11,994 nucleotides of DNA from Alphaproteobacteria bacterium (GTDB lineage: Bacteria; Pseudomonadota; Alphaproteobacteria; Micavibrionales; Micavibrionaceae). The number at the start of each line of letters is the position of its first letter. The stretch's first letter is position 1. Shown piece by piece: positions 1 to 8,400 of the stretch. Position numbers and translations under genes: made by a program. The notes under the pieces are model-generated. The model was not told the origin of the DNA. It did not search any database and saw only the letters and a program-made list of their open reading frames with translations. Location: contig JAUILO010000076.1 in the NCBI GenBank assembly GCA_030432775.1, positions 1 to 11,994 on the forward strand, read 5' to 3'.

Positions 1-304
1 GCAAGACCCATGGTGATACAAAAGTAATCGGGCCAACTTCCAATGTAGAAACAGAAGATTCAGATGAGGATTTATCGCTACGATCCTGAATGTCTGGCTG
101 TACTGTCGTCAGGGAAGACGAACTATCGGGGATGTTTTGTTCTGCCCCTACTCCTTGATCTGTTTGCGTGATCGGTGTTGTCTGATCAACCATAGCCGGA
201 GCATCACCATCCTGCGCAAACGCAGCGGCAGAAAGCATCAACGAAGACGCAACGGCAAGTGCCGGCAATCCTGCTTTTCTAAATGCTGCTCCTAGTGATA
301 TCAC
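1..304 (-). CDS. Secreted or membrane protein, 3' end cut off; possible BatA-type N-terminal domain
   Basis: The first 101 codons of a gene that continues beyond the left edge. It starts with GTG at 304-302, preceded by GGAGA at good spacing. An ATG five bases upstream gives only ATG-AAG-TGA and is not the start. The first 30 residues form a signal peptide (basic start, hydrophobic core, AFA-Q cleavage site). A low-complexity linker of about 60 residues rich in Ser, Thr, Asp and Gln follows. The last visible residues, about 90-101, read GPITFVSPWVL, which resembles the opening of the BatA (aerotolerance regulator N-terminal) domain, typically a Phe, then Pro-Trp and a hydrophobic helix. The gene lies 36 bp downstream of the VWA/GATase-like gene, so the two are probably co-transcribed. 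The signal peptide is well supported. The BatA assignment rests on about ten residues plus context and is tentative. Confidence 0.6.
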   Translation of the reverse strand, partial: MISLGAAFRKAGLPALAVASSLMLSAAAFAQDGDAPAMVDQTTPITQTDQGVGAEQNIPDSSSSLTTVQPDIQDRSDKSSSESSVSTLEVGPITFVSPWVL

Positions 305-340
305 TTCATATTCTCCGGTTTATAATCTCGTCTTTATACT

Positions 341-2902
341 CTACACAGATGGACCGTTGCGACCTGGCCCGCGTTTATTCGTAGTGTTTTCTGCCTGTTT
401 CTTTGCCTGCGCCTCGCCATCTTGGTCGGGATCACCTTTTTTACCTATTAACTTACCTAGTAAACCATCTTCGCGCTCCCGCAGCCATGCCCCCATAAAC
501 AGGCCGGCAATGGCAAGTGCGCCTAGCCATGGCGGAATAAGTGGCTCTCTATCATGTCCTTGCACAACTACGCCATCATTCATGCGTATGCCAGCCCAAT
601 CCTTACCAGATAGCACGCTTCCATTTTCCGCATCATGAACTGGAACAACTTTGATCGGGTCGTATTTTGCTTCTTCATTCATTAAACGTCCAAGGTAACC
701 GGCATGTTTATTGCCCTCTTCACCAATAACTGGCGCAAGATTAAGGGTGGTGGAAACCGTATTTTCGAATTCTTTCGGGTTTTTCGGACCGGTATTCAGA
801 TAGGCCTCTAGCTGATCACCGCCATCTTGTGCAACTTTATATTCACCGACTTCATCCGCAGGAATAATAGCAGTCCATAAACCGTTTTCGGTTTTTTCCG
901 GCTCGACAGTAATAGTTTTTCCAGACGGCGTTGTCACGATCAGCGGCGATGGCAAATCACCCATCGTCTGCTGATTAATGATGATCTGGTCATTACGGCG
1001 AACCATCTCAAGATTCTCCTCGGCCATAGCCGGGTTCTTAAGTAGCCACTGTGTAACATTGCCAAGCAATGTTGCATAAGGGCCGCCGCCTTCATAGCCA
1101 CGCTCCCATAGATACATACTATCGGATAATAACATAGCAACACGGCCGCTATCTTGTTTATCGACAACAATAAGCGCCTCATCATCTGCGCCACTCATTA
1201 ACACATAGCCACTACCAACATCAGAGCCGATCTGACGGGTCCAAGAGCCCCAATTTTCATCATCGCCCGCAAGTTCACGTGTAACCGGATGCCGCTCGCC
1301 ATCTGCGGTAACATCAGGTTTAAACGTACGGTGAATAATTTCGCCATCGGGTTTGGCGGTCATAATTTTGGCTAGCTCTTCATCATTATATAAACTGCCT
1401 GATTTAAGATTGGCATAGTCGGGGCCCGCAAGAACAAGAAGCGATCCACCTTCTTTGACGTATTCGGCAACGCGCTTGTAATAAGGTGCAGGAATTATAC
1501 CGGTATGGGTATTGTTATCCATTATCACAAGATCAAAATCCTTCAGCTTGTCGACGAATATTTCGTAACGGGGAAACGGAACAAGTGATAACTCTCTGAA
1601 CGGTGTGTGATCTTGTTTTTGTGGCGGACGCAATGTAGTAAAGTGAACAAGGTTCACATCAGGATCTTCGCGGTAAAAATCACGTAACATCCGCATGCCT
1701 TTATGCGGCTCGCCGGAGAGAAGAAGGATATTAATATCCTCCCTTATACCTTCTATGGATGTCACGATGCGGTTATTGACTGTTGTTAGTTCGCCATCAA
1801 GAACTTCGGCCTCAAGTACGAAATCATTCTGGCCGACATGATCGATTTCAACCTCAACCTCGATCGTTTCGCCTGGCGCGACACTAATGCTTTGTAATTC
1901 TTCGCCATCTCTTTTGACGATTACATCAATACGGCTTGTTTTGCCTAATGTATCTGTTTGTGCTGTTGCGGTATCCGGCGTGTTATCAGCATTATCGCTA
2001 ACATGGAAACGGATTGTCTTTTTCTCACCAACACTGCCGAATAAAGGCGCTTGGTCAACAACAATGCTGCGATCCATATCATCTTGATAGCCAGAGATAA
2101 GTGCGTGAAGCGGTGTTGTTTTGTCTAGAACATCAAGGTTTTGTGGTACATCATGGATCTGTCCATCGGTAATAATAAATACCGCGCCTAGCCTATCTCT
2201 TGGGATTTCGGATAAGCCATCTTGTAATCTTGAAAAGATTTGTGTGCCGTCATCCTCTGTTGCGCCTTCATTATTATCAACTTCTATCGTACGGATATTC
2301 ACGCCCTCAATTTGCGAGAGCTGCTTTACGATATCTTCATATGCCTTGGCCGTTATCTGCGCACGATCATCAAGATCCTGACTGGCCGTAATGTCGGTTA
2401 CAATAATGACATCTGTCGGCAAACTATCTAGATTTTCGACAACACTTTCCGGATTACATAGTACAGCAAGCAACGCGCCACCGGCCGCTGCTCGCAGCCA
2501 TGCCCCTTTGGTTCCTTTTCGCGCTCCATATAAAGCAAACGCAGCATAGAGCAATCCGCCGCCAAGCAAGAATGCACCAAATAGATTGCCGTCAATATTT
2601 TGCGGTGGATTATAAAGATCGTAACTTGAAACTGTTTGTGTTCGCGCTTTTGGCGCGACTATTTGCTGTTGTGATGTGGCATCTGTATTGATGGCTGGGT
2701 TTGCTGGTATTGTAAGGGTATCACTGCCCGAAGTATCGGGGGTAGCTGCTGGGTCAAGTGTTTGTGAAAGCGCAGATTGCTCCGCAGGATCACCAATCTG
2801 GCTATCCTGTGCAAATGCATCAGTCCCTATTGTTAGACCAATGGCTGCTACCGCGAAAGCGGAAGCGAAGAAGCTTTTTGCTTTTCTTGATATTGATGCC
2901 AC
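341..2902 (-). CDS. Large membrane protein with VWA-like and GATase-like regions, BatA/DUF4159 module
   Basis: An 853-residue envelope protein resembling the large membrane protein found beside DUF4159 genes in alphaproteobacteria. I start it at GTG 2902-2900, preceded by GGGA seven bases away; this begins a clean signal peptide ending AFA-Q at residue 31. A TTG at 2968 would extend the frame but is part of a likely -35 box. After a Ser/Thr/Asp-rich linker come two membrane helices (about 105-126 and 134-150), then a VWA-like domain with a MIDAS-like DITAS (170-174) and TDG (245-247). A GATase-like Rossmann region follows (LLLSGEPH about 392, LVLAGP about 489), then a C-terminal helix (about 789-807) and a charged tail. 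The only cysteine lies in the second helix, so the GATase-like region cannot be a Cys-dependent amidotransferase and is probably a binding or structural domain. MoxR is a plausible partner, by family context only. Confidence 0.85.
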   Translation of the reverse strand: MASISRKAKSFFASAFAVAAIGLTIGTDAFAQDSQIGDPAEQSALSQTLDPAATPDTSGSDTLTIPANPAINTDATSQQQIVAPKARTQTVSSYDLYNPPQNIDGNLFGAFLLGGGLLYAAFALYGARKGTKGAWLRAAAGGALLAVLCNPESVVENLDSLPTDVIIVTDITASQDLDDRAQITAKAYEDIVKQLSQIEGVNIRTIEVDNNEGATEDDGTQIFSRLQDGLSEIPRDRLGAVFIITDGQIHDVPQNLDVLDKTTPLHALISGYQDDMDRSIVVDQAPLFGSVGEKKTIRFHVSDNADNTPDTATAQTDTLGKTSRIDVIVKRDGEELQSISVAPGETIEVEVEIDHVGQNDFVLEAEVLDGELTTVNNRIVTSIEGIREDINILLLSGEPHKGMRMLRDFYREDPDVNLVHFTTLRPPQKQDHTPFRELSLVPFPRYEIFVDKLKDFDLVIMDNNTHTGIIPAPYYKRVAEYVKEGGSLLVLAGPDYANLKSGSLYNDEELAKIMTAKPDGEIIHRTFKPDVTADGERHPVTRELAGDDENWGSWTRQIGSDVGSGYVLMSGADDEALIVVDKQDSGRVAMLLSDSMYLWERGYEGGGPYATLLGNVTQWLLKNPAMAEENLEMVRRNDQIIINQQTMGDLPSPLIVTTPSGKTITVEPEKTENGLWTAIIPADEVGEYKVAQDGGDQLEAYLNTGPKNPKEFENTVSTTLNLAPVIGEEGNKHAGYLGRLMNEEAKYDPIKVVPVHDAENGSVLSGKDWAGIRMNDGVVVQGHDREPLIPPWLGALAIAGLFMGAWLREREDGLLGKLIGKKGDPDQDGEAQAKKQAENTTNKRGPGRNGPSV

Positions 2903-3147
2903 ATTAACATCCCGTCCCTGTTTATTATTATGGATATTATTAGTAAAGACGATGCCCCGCTGTGTCAAACTTTTTTAGGCCTTAAACCCAGCTTTATAGA
3001 AGGTTTTTCTTGCGTATTCTCATTTTTATATTATTGTGTATTTTGTATTTATTACGTAAATGCCTATCAGCGCGCTTTAGAGGTGCAAGACAAATAAAAA
3101 GAAGTACGTAAAACTTCGGGCAGATCAATAAACAGGGAAAATTAAAA
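2903..3147. other. Divergent intergenic region between the VWA/GATase-like and DUF4159 genes
   Basis: AT-rich spacer between two genes that diverge from it. It holds the minus-strand promoter at 2940-2968. The octamer TACGTAAA, containing the palindrome TACGTA, occurs twice, at 3053-3060 and 3105-3112, both upstream of the DUF4159 gene. I found no convincing sigma-70 promoter for that gene on the plus strand. Its ribosome binding site, AGGGA in front of ATG 3148, is clear. Confidence 0.4.
2940..2968 (-). promoter_or_regulatory. Promoter of the VWA/GATase-like gene
   Basis: On the minus strand TTGACA (2968-2963) is followed by a 17-base spacer and TACTAA (2945-2940). The -35 is perfect and the -10 only partial. 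The implied transcript starts about 30 bases before the GTG at 2902. The first three bases of the -35 are the TTG that would otherwise look like the start codon of a longer reading frame. Confidence 0.6.
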
Positions 3148-3987
3148 ATGAATTTTACACGACTTGCCACACGTTTTTTGCTTGCCGCTAGCTTGTCTGT
3201 TGCGGCGATGAGTGCAGCGTATGCGCAAGATGCAGATGATGTGAACACAACTGCTGATAATGCTTCAATACAGACGCCCGAAACCCAAACAGCAGGTTTT
3301 GATGGGCCGAAAACCGACCTTGATTACGCGAATAATTTTTATCTCGCTCATGTGTCTGCAACATCCCATGTTGTCAACACAAATGCAAAACGCGGTCTGT
3401 TTCAATTATCATCCTTTATGAGCGAAAAAAGCTCTATCGAAGCCAAAGGCGTTGCTTCGATAGATATTGAACATGACGAGATTGCATTCTTTCCCTTTAT
3501 CTACTGGCCGATTACAAATGAATCGCCAGCCCTATCAATTGCCGCACAGCGAAAAGTACAAAATTATATCAATTCGGGTGGTGTTATCTTATTCGATATT
3601 CAGGATGATGCCGCACAGCGCAACCAGTCTTTGCGCCGTGTTCTTGGCAATGTAAACATCAAAGCATTGGAGCGAGTGGATTCAGATCACACGCTTAGCC
3701 GTACGTTCTACATTATTTCTGCGATGCACGGCGAAGAACCAAATGACGCTATCTGGGTCGAACAAGAAGATCTGGACGATCCGGAAAGCGTATCTTCTAT
3801 TATTATCTCACAAGGGAATTGGGCAAAAACATGGGCTGGTTATACTTACCCGGTTGAATCCGATGAATGGGAAGATGCTATGCGTACGGGCATGAATATG
3901 GTTGCCTATAGTATGACTGGAAATTACAAAAAAGACCTCAAACATAATGATGCTGTTCTTGAAAAGATCGAGCTTTCCAAGAAGTAA
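3148..3987 (+). CDS. Secreted stand-alone DUF4159 domain protein
   Basis: A 279-residue protein with a signal peptide (AYA-Q cleavage after residue 26), a short acidic linker and one DUF4159 domain from about residue 56. Family hallmarks are the NFYLAHV strand, the segment around 107-121 ending FFPFIYWP, and GGVILFDIQDD at 144-154, a flavodoxin/GATase-like strand and loop. The ATG start follows AGGGA at normal spacing. In most alphaproteobacteria DUF4159 forms the C-terminal end of a protein of about 900 residues that begins with BatA membrane helices. Here it is free and presumably periplasmic, since no membrane helix remains after the signal peptide. It is the only gene in the window on the plus strand, divergent from the VWA/GATase-like gene and convergent with moxR. 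Its molecular function is unknown. Confidence 0.88.
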   Translation: MNFTRLATRFLLAASLSVAAMSAAYAQDADDVNTTADNASIQTPETQTAGFDGPKTDLDYANNFYLAHVSATSHVVNTNAKRGLFQLSSFMSEKSSIEAKGVASIDIEHDEIAFFPFIYWPITNESPALSIAAQRKVQNYINSGGVILFDIQDDAAQRNQSLRRVLGNVNIKALERVDSDHTLSRTFYIISAMHGEEPNDAIWVEQEDLDDPESVSSIIISQGNWAKTWAGYTYPVESDEWEDAMRTGMNMVAYSMTGNYKKDLKHNDAVLEKIELSKK

Positions 3988-4078
3988 AATCCCAGCCGGA
4001 TCTTCAGTCCTATAGCGCATCACTTCATTCCTTATTGACGGCCGAAGCACCTTTTTATTCAGGCACAAGTCAGATAAC

Positions 4079-4112
4079 AAAAAACCGTCATGAATATGAC
4101 GGTCTTTATTTT
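4079..4112. terminator. Bidirectional rho-independent terminator between DUF4159 gene and moxR
   Basis: A perfect stem CCGTCAT / ATGACGG (4085-4091 and 4096-4102, extendable by one A-T pair) has a 4-base loop. Six A residues lie on its left (4079-4084), giving a T6 tail for moxR transcripts on the minus strand. On the right a T-rich tail, TCTTTATTTT, serves DUF4159 transcripts on the plus strand. Its place between two convergent genes fits two-way use. Confidence 0.85.
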
Positions 4113-4129
4113 GTGTAATATCTATTTTG

Positions 4130-4155
4130 ATATAGGTGTTTTATATAGGTGTTTT
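4130..4155. repeat. Perfect tandem duplication, 13-bp unit
   Basis: ATATAGGTGTTTT occurs twice with no gap (4130-4142 and 4143-4155) in the spacer between the terminator and the end of moxR. It looks like replication slippage, and no function is evident. Confidence 0.85.
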
Positions 4156-4170
4156 TTGTATTCTTTCCCT

Positions 4171-4200
4171 ATGACGCCCTTCTTAATGACGCCCTTCTTA
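4171..4200. repeat. Perfect tandem duplication, 15-bp unit, covering the moxR stop codon
   Basis: ATGACGCCCTTCTTA occurs twice with no gap (4171-4185 and 4186-4200). The last three bases of the second copy are the moxR stop codon on the minus strand, so each copy carries a TAA there. ACGCCC in either copy (4174-4179 or 4189-4194) can pair with GGGCGT at 4202-4207 at the end of the moxR coding region. The nearer pairing gives a 6-bp stem whose 7-base loop contains the stop codon. Confidence 0.85.
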
Positions 4201-5334
4201 CGGGCGTGGACGAATTGGCGCAACGATTTGATCCATAATTGTATTGAAATTATTGCCGTTGCTTTGAGCTTCATAACTTAGCTTCATACGGTGTTCCATA
4301 ACTGGTTTCACCACATCAAGAACATCTTGAACATTTGGCGCTACGCGTCCATCAAGCAATGCGTTTGCTCTGGCAGCTTTGGCAAATGCCTGTACGGCAC
4401 GCGGGCCTGCACCCCATTCAACATTTTCTTTTACAACATCCGGTGCAAGCTCATCTGTAGGACGGCTTCCACGCACAATGTGAATAATAGCATCTTCAAC
4501 TTTTTTACCAATCGGCATGCTTGCAGCCATGGCACGCATTAAAATCAGATCATTCGGCTCTAGCACTGAATCAATATTAAAACCACCACCCTTTTTGGCT
4601 TGTGGCTGGGTCAGGTCTGCACCGTCATTATGTTGATTGAATAAATCCAGCAAGCTGCCAGAAACGCCAGTTGTGTTATGTAGAACCCAGCGCTCTGCAT
4701 CTTCGTCAGGGTAATCAAAATCCACACGCATCAAGAAACGGTCAAGCTGGGCTTCGGGAAGCTCATAAGTACCTTCTTGTTCAATCGGGTTTTGTGTCGC
4801 CATAACAAAGAAAGGCTTTTGCAAATCATATGTCGTGCCGTTAACAGTTACCTCGCCTTCCTGCATCGGTTGTAGCAAAGCAGCCTGTGTTTTAGCAGGC
4901 GAACGGTTGATCTCATCAGCCAAAACAAGCTGGTTGAATATCGGCCCCTTGATAAAGCGAAAATTCTTTTTACCATCGGCGCCTTCTTCAAGGACTTCTG
5001 AACCGGTAATGTCAGATGGTAATAGATCCGGTGTGAACTGAATACGGCCAGAGGTGATATTCATGACTTCACTCAGTACGTTTACAAGCAATGTCTTACC
5101 AAGACCGGGCACGCCACGGCTTAGCAAATGACCGCCCGCGATCATTGTAACAAAAGTAAACCGGACAGCATCTTCCTGTCCCTTAAAAACTTTGTTGACC
5201 TCTTCTTTTGCTCGGCTTAACTTTTCAGCCATCATCGGCACTTGCTCGGCAAGCAGTGCTTTATCTTCGGCAGATAGAGGTTTTTCTTTGAATACGGATG
5301 TTTCGTCTTCAATATCTAATTGTTCTGAAGTCAC
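4198..5334 (-). CDS. moxR: MoxR family AAA+ ATPase
   Basis: A 378-residue cytoplasmic AAA+ ATPase of the MoxR type, which couples ATP hydrolysis to remodelling or assembly of partner proteins, often ones with VWA domains. Visible motifs are Walker A GVPGLGKT (74-81), Walker B LVLADE (136-141), sensor 1 ATQNP (179-183), an EAQLDRF arginine-finger segment (R199) and WGAGPRA (sensor 2, R312). The length is slightly above the family norm because of a loop at about 222-252 rich in Asn, Gln, Lys and Gly. The start is GTG at 5334-5332 with AGGGAG seven bases upstream. The DUF58 gene that usually follows moxR is absent; a convergent DUF4159 gene lies there instead. The gene has its own promoter in the 124-bp gap behind the large protease-like gene and ends at a strong terminator. 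Confidence 0.96.
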   Translation of the reverse strand: MTSEQLDIEDETSVFKEKPLSAEDKALLAEQVPMMAEKLSRAKEEVNKVFKGQEDAVRFTFVTMIAGGHLLSRGVPGLGKTLLVNVLSEVMNITSGRIQFTPDLLPSDITGSEVLEEGADGKKNFRFIKGPIFNQLVLADEINRSPAKTQAALLQPMQEGEVTVNGTTYDLQKPFFVMATQNPIEQEGTYELPEAQLDRFLMRVDFDYPDEDAERWVLHNTTGVSGSLLDLFNQHNDGADLTQPQAKKGGGFNIDSVLEPNDLILMRAMAASMPIGKKVEDAIIHIVRGSRPTDELAPDVVKENVEWGAGPRAVQAFAKAARANALLDGRVAPNVQDVLDVVKPVMEHRMKLSYEAQSNGNNFNTIMDQIVAPIRPRP

Positions 5335-5380
5335 GATCCAGCTCCCTTGTTCATTTTATTTTTATTGCTATTAATAAACT

Positions 5381-5409
5381 TTATTAAAGGTAATTACATA
5401 ATCTGTCAA
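5381..5409 (-). promoter_or_regulatory. Promoter of moxR
   Basis: On the minus strand TTGACA (5409-5404), a 17-base spacer and TAATAA (5386-5381) form a near-consensus sigma-70 promoter. It lies about 50 bases upstream of the moxR GTG and 44 bases after the stop codon of the preceding gene. The implied leader is AT-rich and ends in the Shine-Dalgarno AGGGAG. Confidence 0.75.
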
Positions 5410-5458
5410 ACATATTGGTTGCTAGAATTCATGTTTAACCCTGATTTTATTCAGACTC

Positions 5459-8400
5459 TTATTTCGGGCGTATTCCCCACCCTGGTATAGGTGCGCGAAC
5501 GCGTTGTAATCCGGCCTCTTCTATCGGGGCTTGTGTCTCTGTTTCTTCTCCGTCAAGCTCCGGTGTATCTTCTTTTGGCTGTTCAGGTAGTTTCAAATCA
5601 TCTTTTGTAATGAAGATTTTTGTTTCTTCGTCAACATTGGTAATAGTCGGAGGCAATCTGCCTGGTGGCAGGGTTACATAGTCGCCATCTTCACTGATCA
5701 TATCCTGATCAACAAGAATTGTTGTTTTTCCGCCATCTGGAAGCTCTACAGTCAAAGCGCGCGGTCCCTGGTTGTTTTCTTCTGATTGTGCTTGTCTTCT
5801 CTTTTCTGCATTTGGGTCAATCGACGCAATAAATTCAGATGGTACAGTCAATACAACCGGCACAGGCACATTTGGCAATGTTCCCGGCGGGACTATGATA
5901 TGCTTGCCATCTTCGGCAATCATATCCGGTGTTACAGGAACTTTCATCACACGGCCATTACCTGTAAGGGTGATTTCTTTTAGGTGTGAACGCAATATTT
6001 CTCTTGCCTCTTCAGCTGTGTAGAATATTTCCTCGGCAAGTAGCTGCTCTTTAAATTTTTGTAATAGAGCAAGGCGTTGTTCAGCAGACACTACATTATC
6101 AGGCACTGTCTGTGTGGAGCTCGGTGTTGTTGTACGTACTGGTGTGCGGCCATGAGGTCCGCCGTTATCAACGGTGGTTTCATTTTGAACTGCCGGTTTA
6201 GCAGGTGCAATTTCATCAGGTTTTTCAAGCTTGGTCCAGATCCCCTCTTGTGTGCTAATCCAGTTTTCTTCAAGGATAATCCGGCGAAGAGCTTGATCTT
6301 TGGTCATCTTGTTCAAAGGCATGATGTCTTGCTTCCAAGCCTCAATAAAATCTTTGCTCGGCATTGTGCTGACGATATCCCAAGACGCGCTGTTAATACG
6401 GTCTACCAGATCAGAAAAATCACCATCAGGATCCAAAGCACTCGCTGTCGGTAGCAACTGTGTATGAATTAAATGTCTTCTTTGTGCGAAGGTCATGTCG
6501 GTTGTGGCAACTTTTTCACCATTAATCTCTACTTCCTGACCAAGTATCGGGGCTGAAGATTTATATAGCGCTTCAAGGCGTGCAGATGGATAGTTTCTGA
6601 GCTCTGAGCTTATAAATTTATAGACAAGATCTTGCATGTCGTCCTGACTAAGATCTTTGATCGTGTCATTACCCGCAACAAAAGAGATATAGCCAACAAA
6701 ACGCTCGATAAAGCGTGATGTATCATAATCAAACGCATGATCAGGGGCGTTATCAAGGAACATGGTCTGGATAATTGATAAATCGCGCAACGATGCAAGG
6801 CGATCGCCTAATTCAGTGACATTATTCAAATCACCCGGGTTTTCCAGGCTGGCTTGATGATATGCAAGAAGCGCGAAACAATCCAGTGTCGCATTGTAAA
6901 CCAAACGTTGATATGGATCGTCCTCCAGTTTGGAAAAATCAACCAGATCAAATATTGTGCGCTCCTTAGCAGGTTTTGCTTTGCTATCATCTTTATTATC
7001 TTCGTCATATTCGATAAAAAACTTTGCATCCATTAAAGAACGCATCGCTATAAATGCACGATATGATTCTGATGACACTGGTGATACCCACGCCAGATCC
7101 GGATTATAAGTTAAAGATATACGCTGTTCGATTTGATGCGCGCTCATCTCTGATGGCGGCGAGGCAAATGAGGCATATTTATGACCATCTTCTGTAGTGG
7201 TCACAAATGTATTGATGAATGAATCAACAGGCGCGCGTTGTCCCCATCCTTCGATAATGCCTTGTTTTAGTTGCGCTAATATATTTGGCACTTCATCTGT
7301 TTTATCTTCGAGCATCTGTCCGGCGACACTCTTTAGAATGCTCGGTGCAATTTCTTCCGGGTGGTAAACAGGCTTGCCGTCTTTATCGACAGAGAATGTA
7401 TCGTTCATATCAACGATCGCAACGCGGCCTCTATCCTCACCCAGAATATCATTCGCAGCCTCGTCTATAATGCCTTCGACATTCAAGCGCACGATGAATT
7501 CCGGCGCTGTTGTCATTTTTTCCAGCTTGAGTTCTTTTTCAATCCCCAGTTCTTTGGCGAGCTCAACAAAGCGTGCTGCGCGGTCCGCAAACTTGATATA
7601 ACCATCTTCTGGCTCGCCATTCATAACTTTCTGATAAAGCTCTCTGGCAGCTTCAGGCCCTTGATGATCACGTACCCATGCAACTTTACCAAAGAAAGAA
7701 CCCATCTGCATATTGATGAACTTGGCTTCCAAAACCCATGCATCTTTTTGATCAACGCCATATTGGTCTTTCTGAAGCAGGTCTGCTTCCCAATTGGCCA
7801 TGATATCGGCACTTTGAACCGGCTGTACGGATAGCACGTTGTCTACCGCATCAACATAGCGGTCAAAGAATGCTTTGGCAGGGCCTTTGAACTTTCCGTC
7901 AGCAAGAGCTGCTCTGATAGTTTCTGTTTGCTCTTTGAAAGTCAGCGGTTTTAATTCATCAAGCTGCTGGAATATAGCAGTGGCAATTTCATCGATATAT
8001 TCTTGTGTCATCTTTGTCTCGGACACATGTAACACATGATCACGTGCCATGATGGCCATATCTTCAAAGGTCATTTCCTCAAGTGTACCGTCCTGCTTGG
8101 CTTTTTTCACGATTGCTTGAAAACTATCTGTATACGGGTTCACAAAATAACGTGCCGAACCATCAAATTTATCACTGGCCAGAACCATTTGAAGAACAGC
8201 AATTGTTCGTAAATCGGCGATACGTTTTGTAAACTCGCCATCCTCGCCTTCTAATAAATCGCCATATTTAATGCTGGCATGTTCATAAGTCAGCATTGCG
8301 AAACAATCCGCTGCGGCTTCAGCCATAAGGCGGTGTCTGTGATCACCAATTTCATCACCAAACTTAAGCAGCATATTTTCAAGACCATGGCCAATCTCAT

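Noticed and set aside
341..2902. Active glutamine amidotransferase
   Set aside because: The protein has a single cysteine, located in a membrane helix, so the catalytic Cys of that enzyme class is missing.
2848..2910. Short frame from ATG 2910 (about 20 codons) overlapping the GTG start of the VWA/GATase-like gene
   Set aside because: It is out of frame, has no recognisable content and ends quickly; more likely chance than a leader peptide.
6077..6454. 125-codon plus-strand open frame rich in Cys and Arg
   Set aside because: It is antisense to the protease-like gene, and its unusual composition fits a non-coding shadow frame.
7361..7834. 157-codon plus-strand open frame inside the protease-like gene
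   Set aside because: It is antisense to a strongly supported gene, has no ribosome binding site or known motif, and its residues look like a shadow of the other strand.
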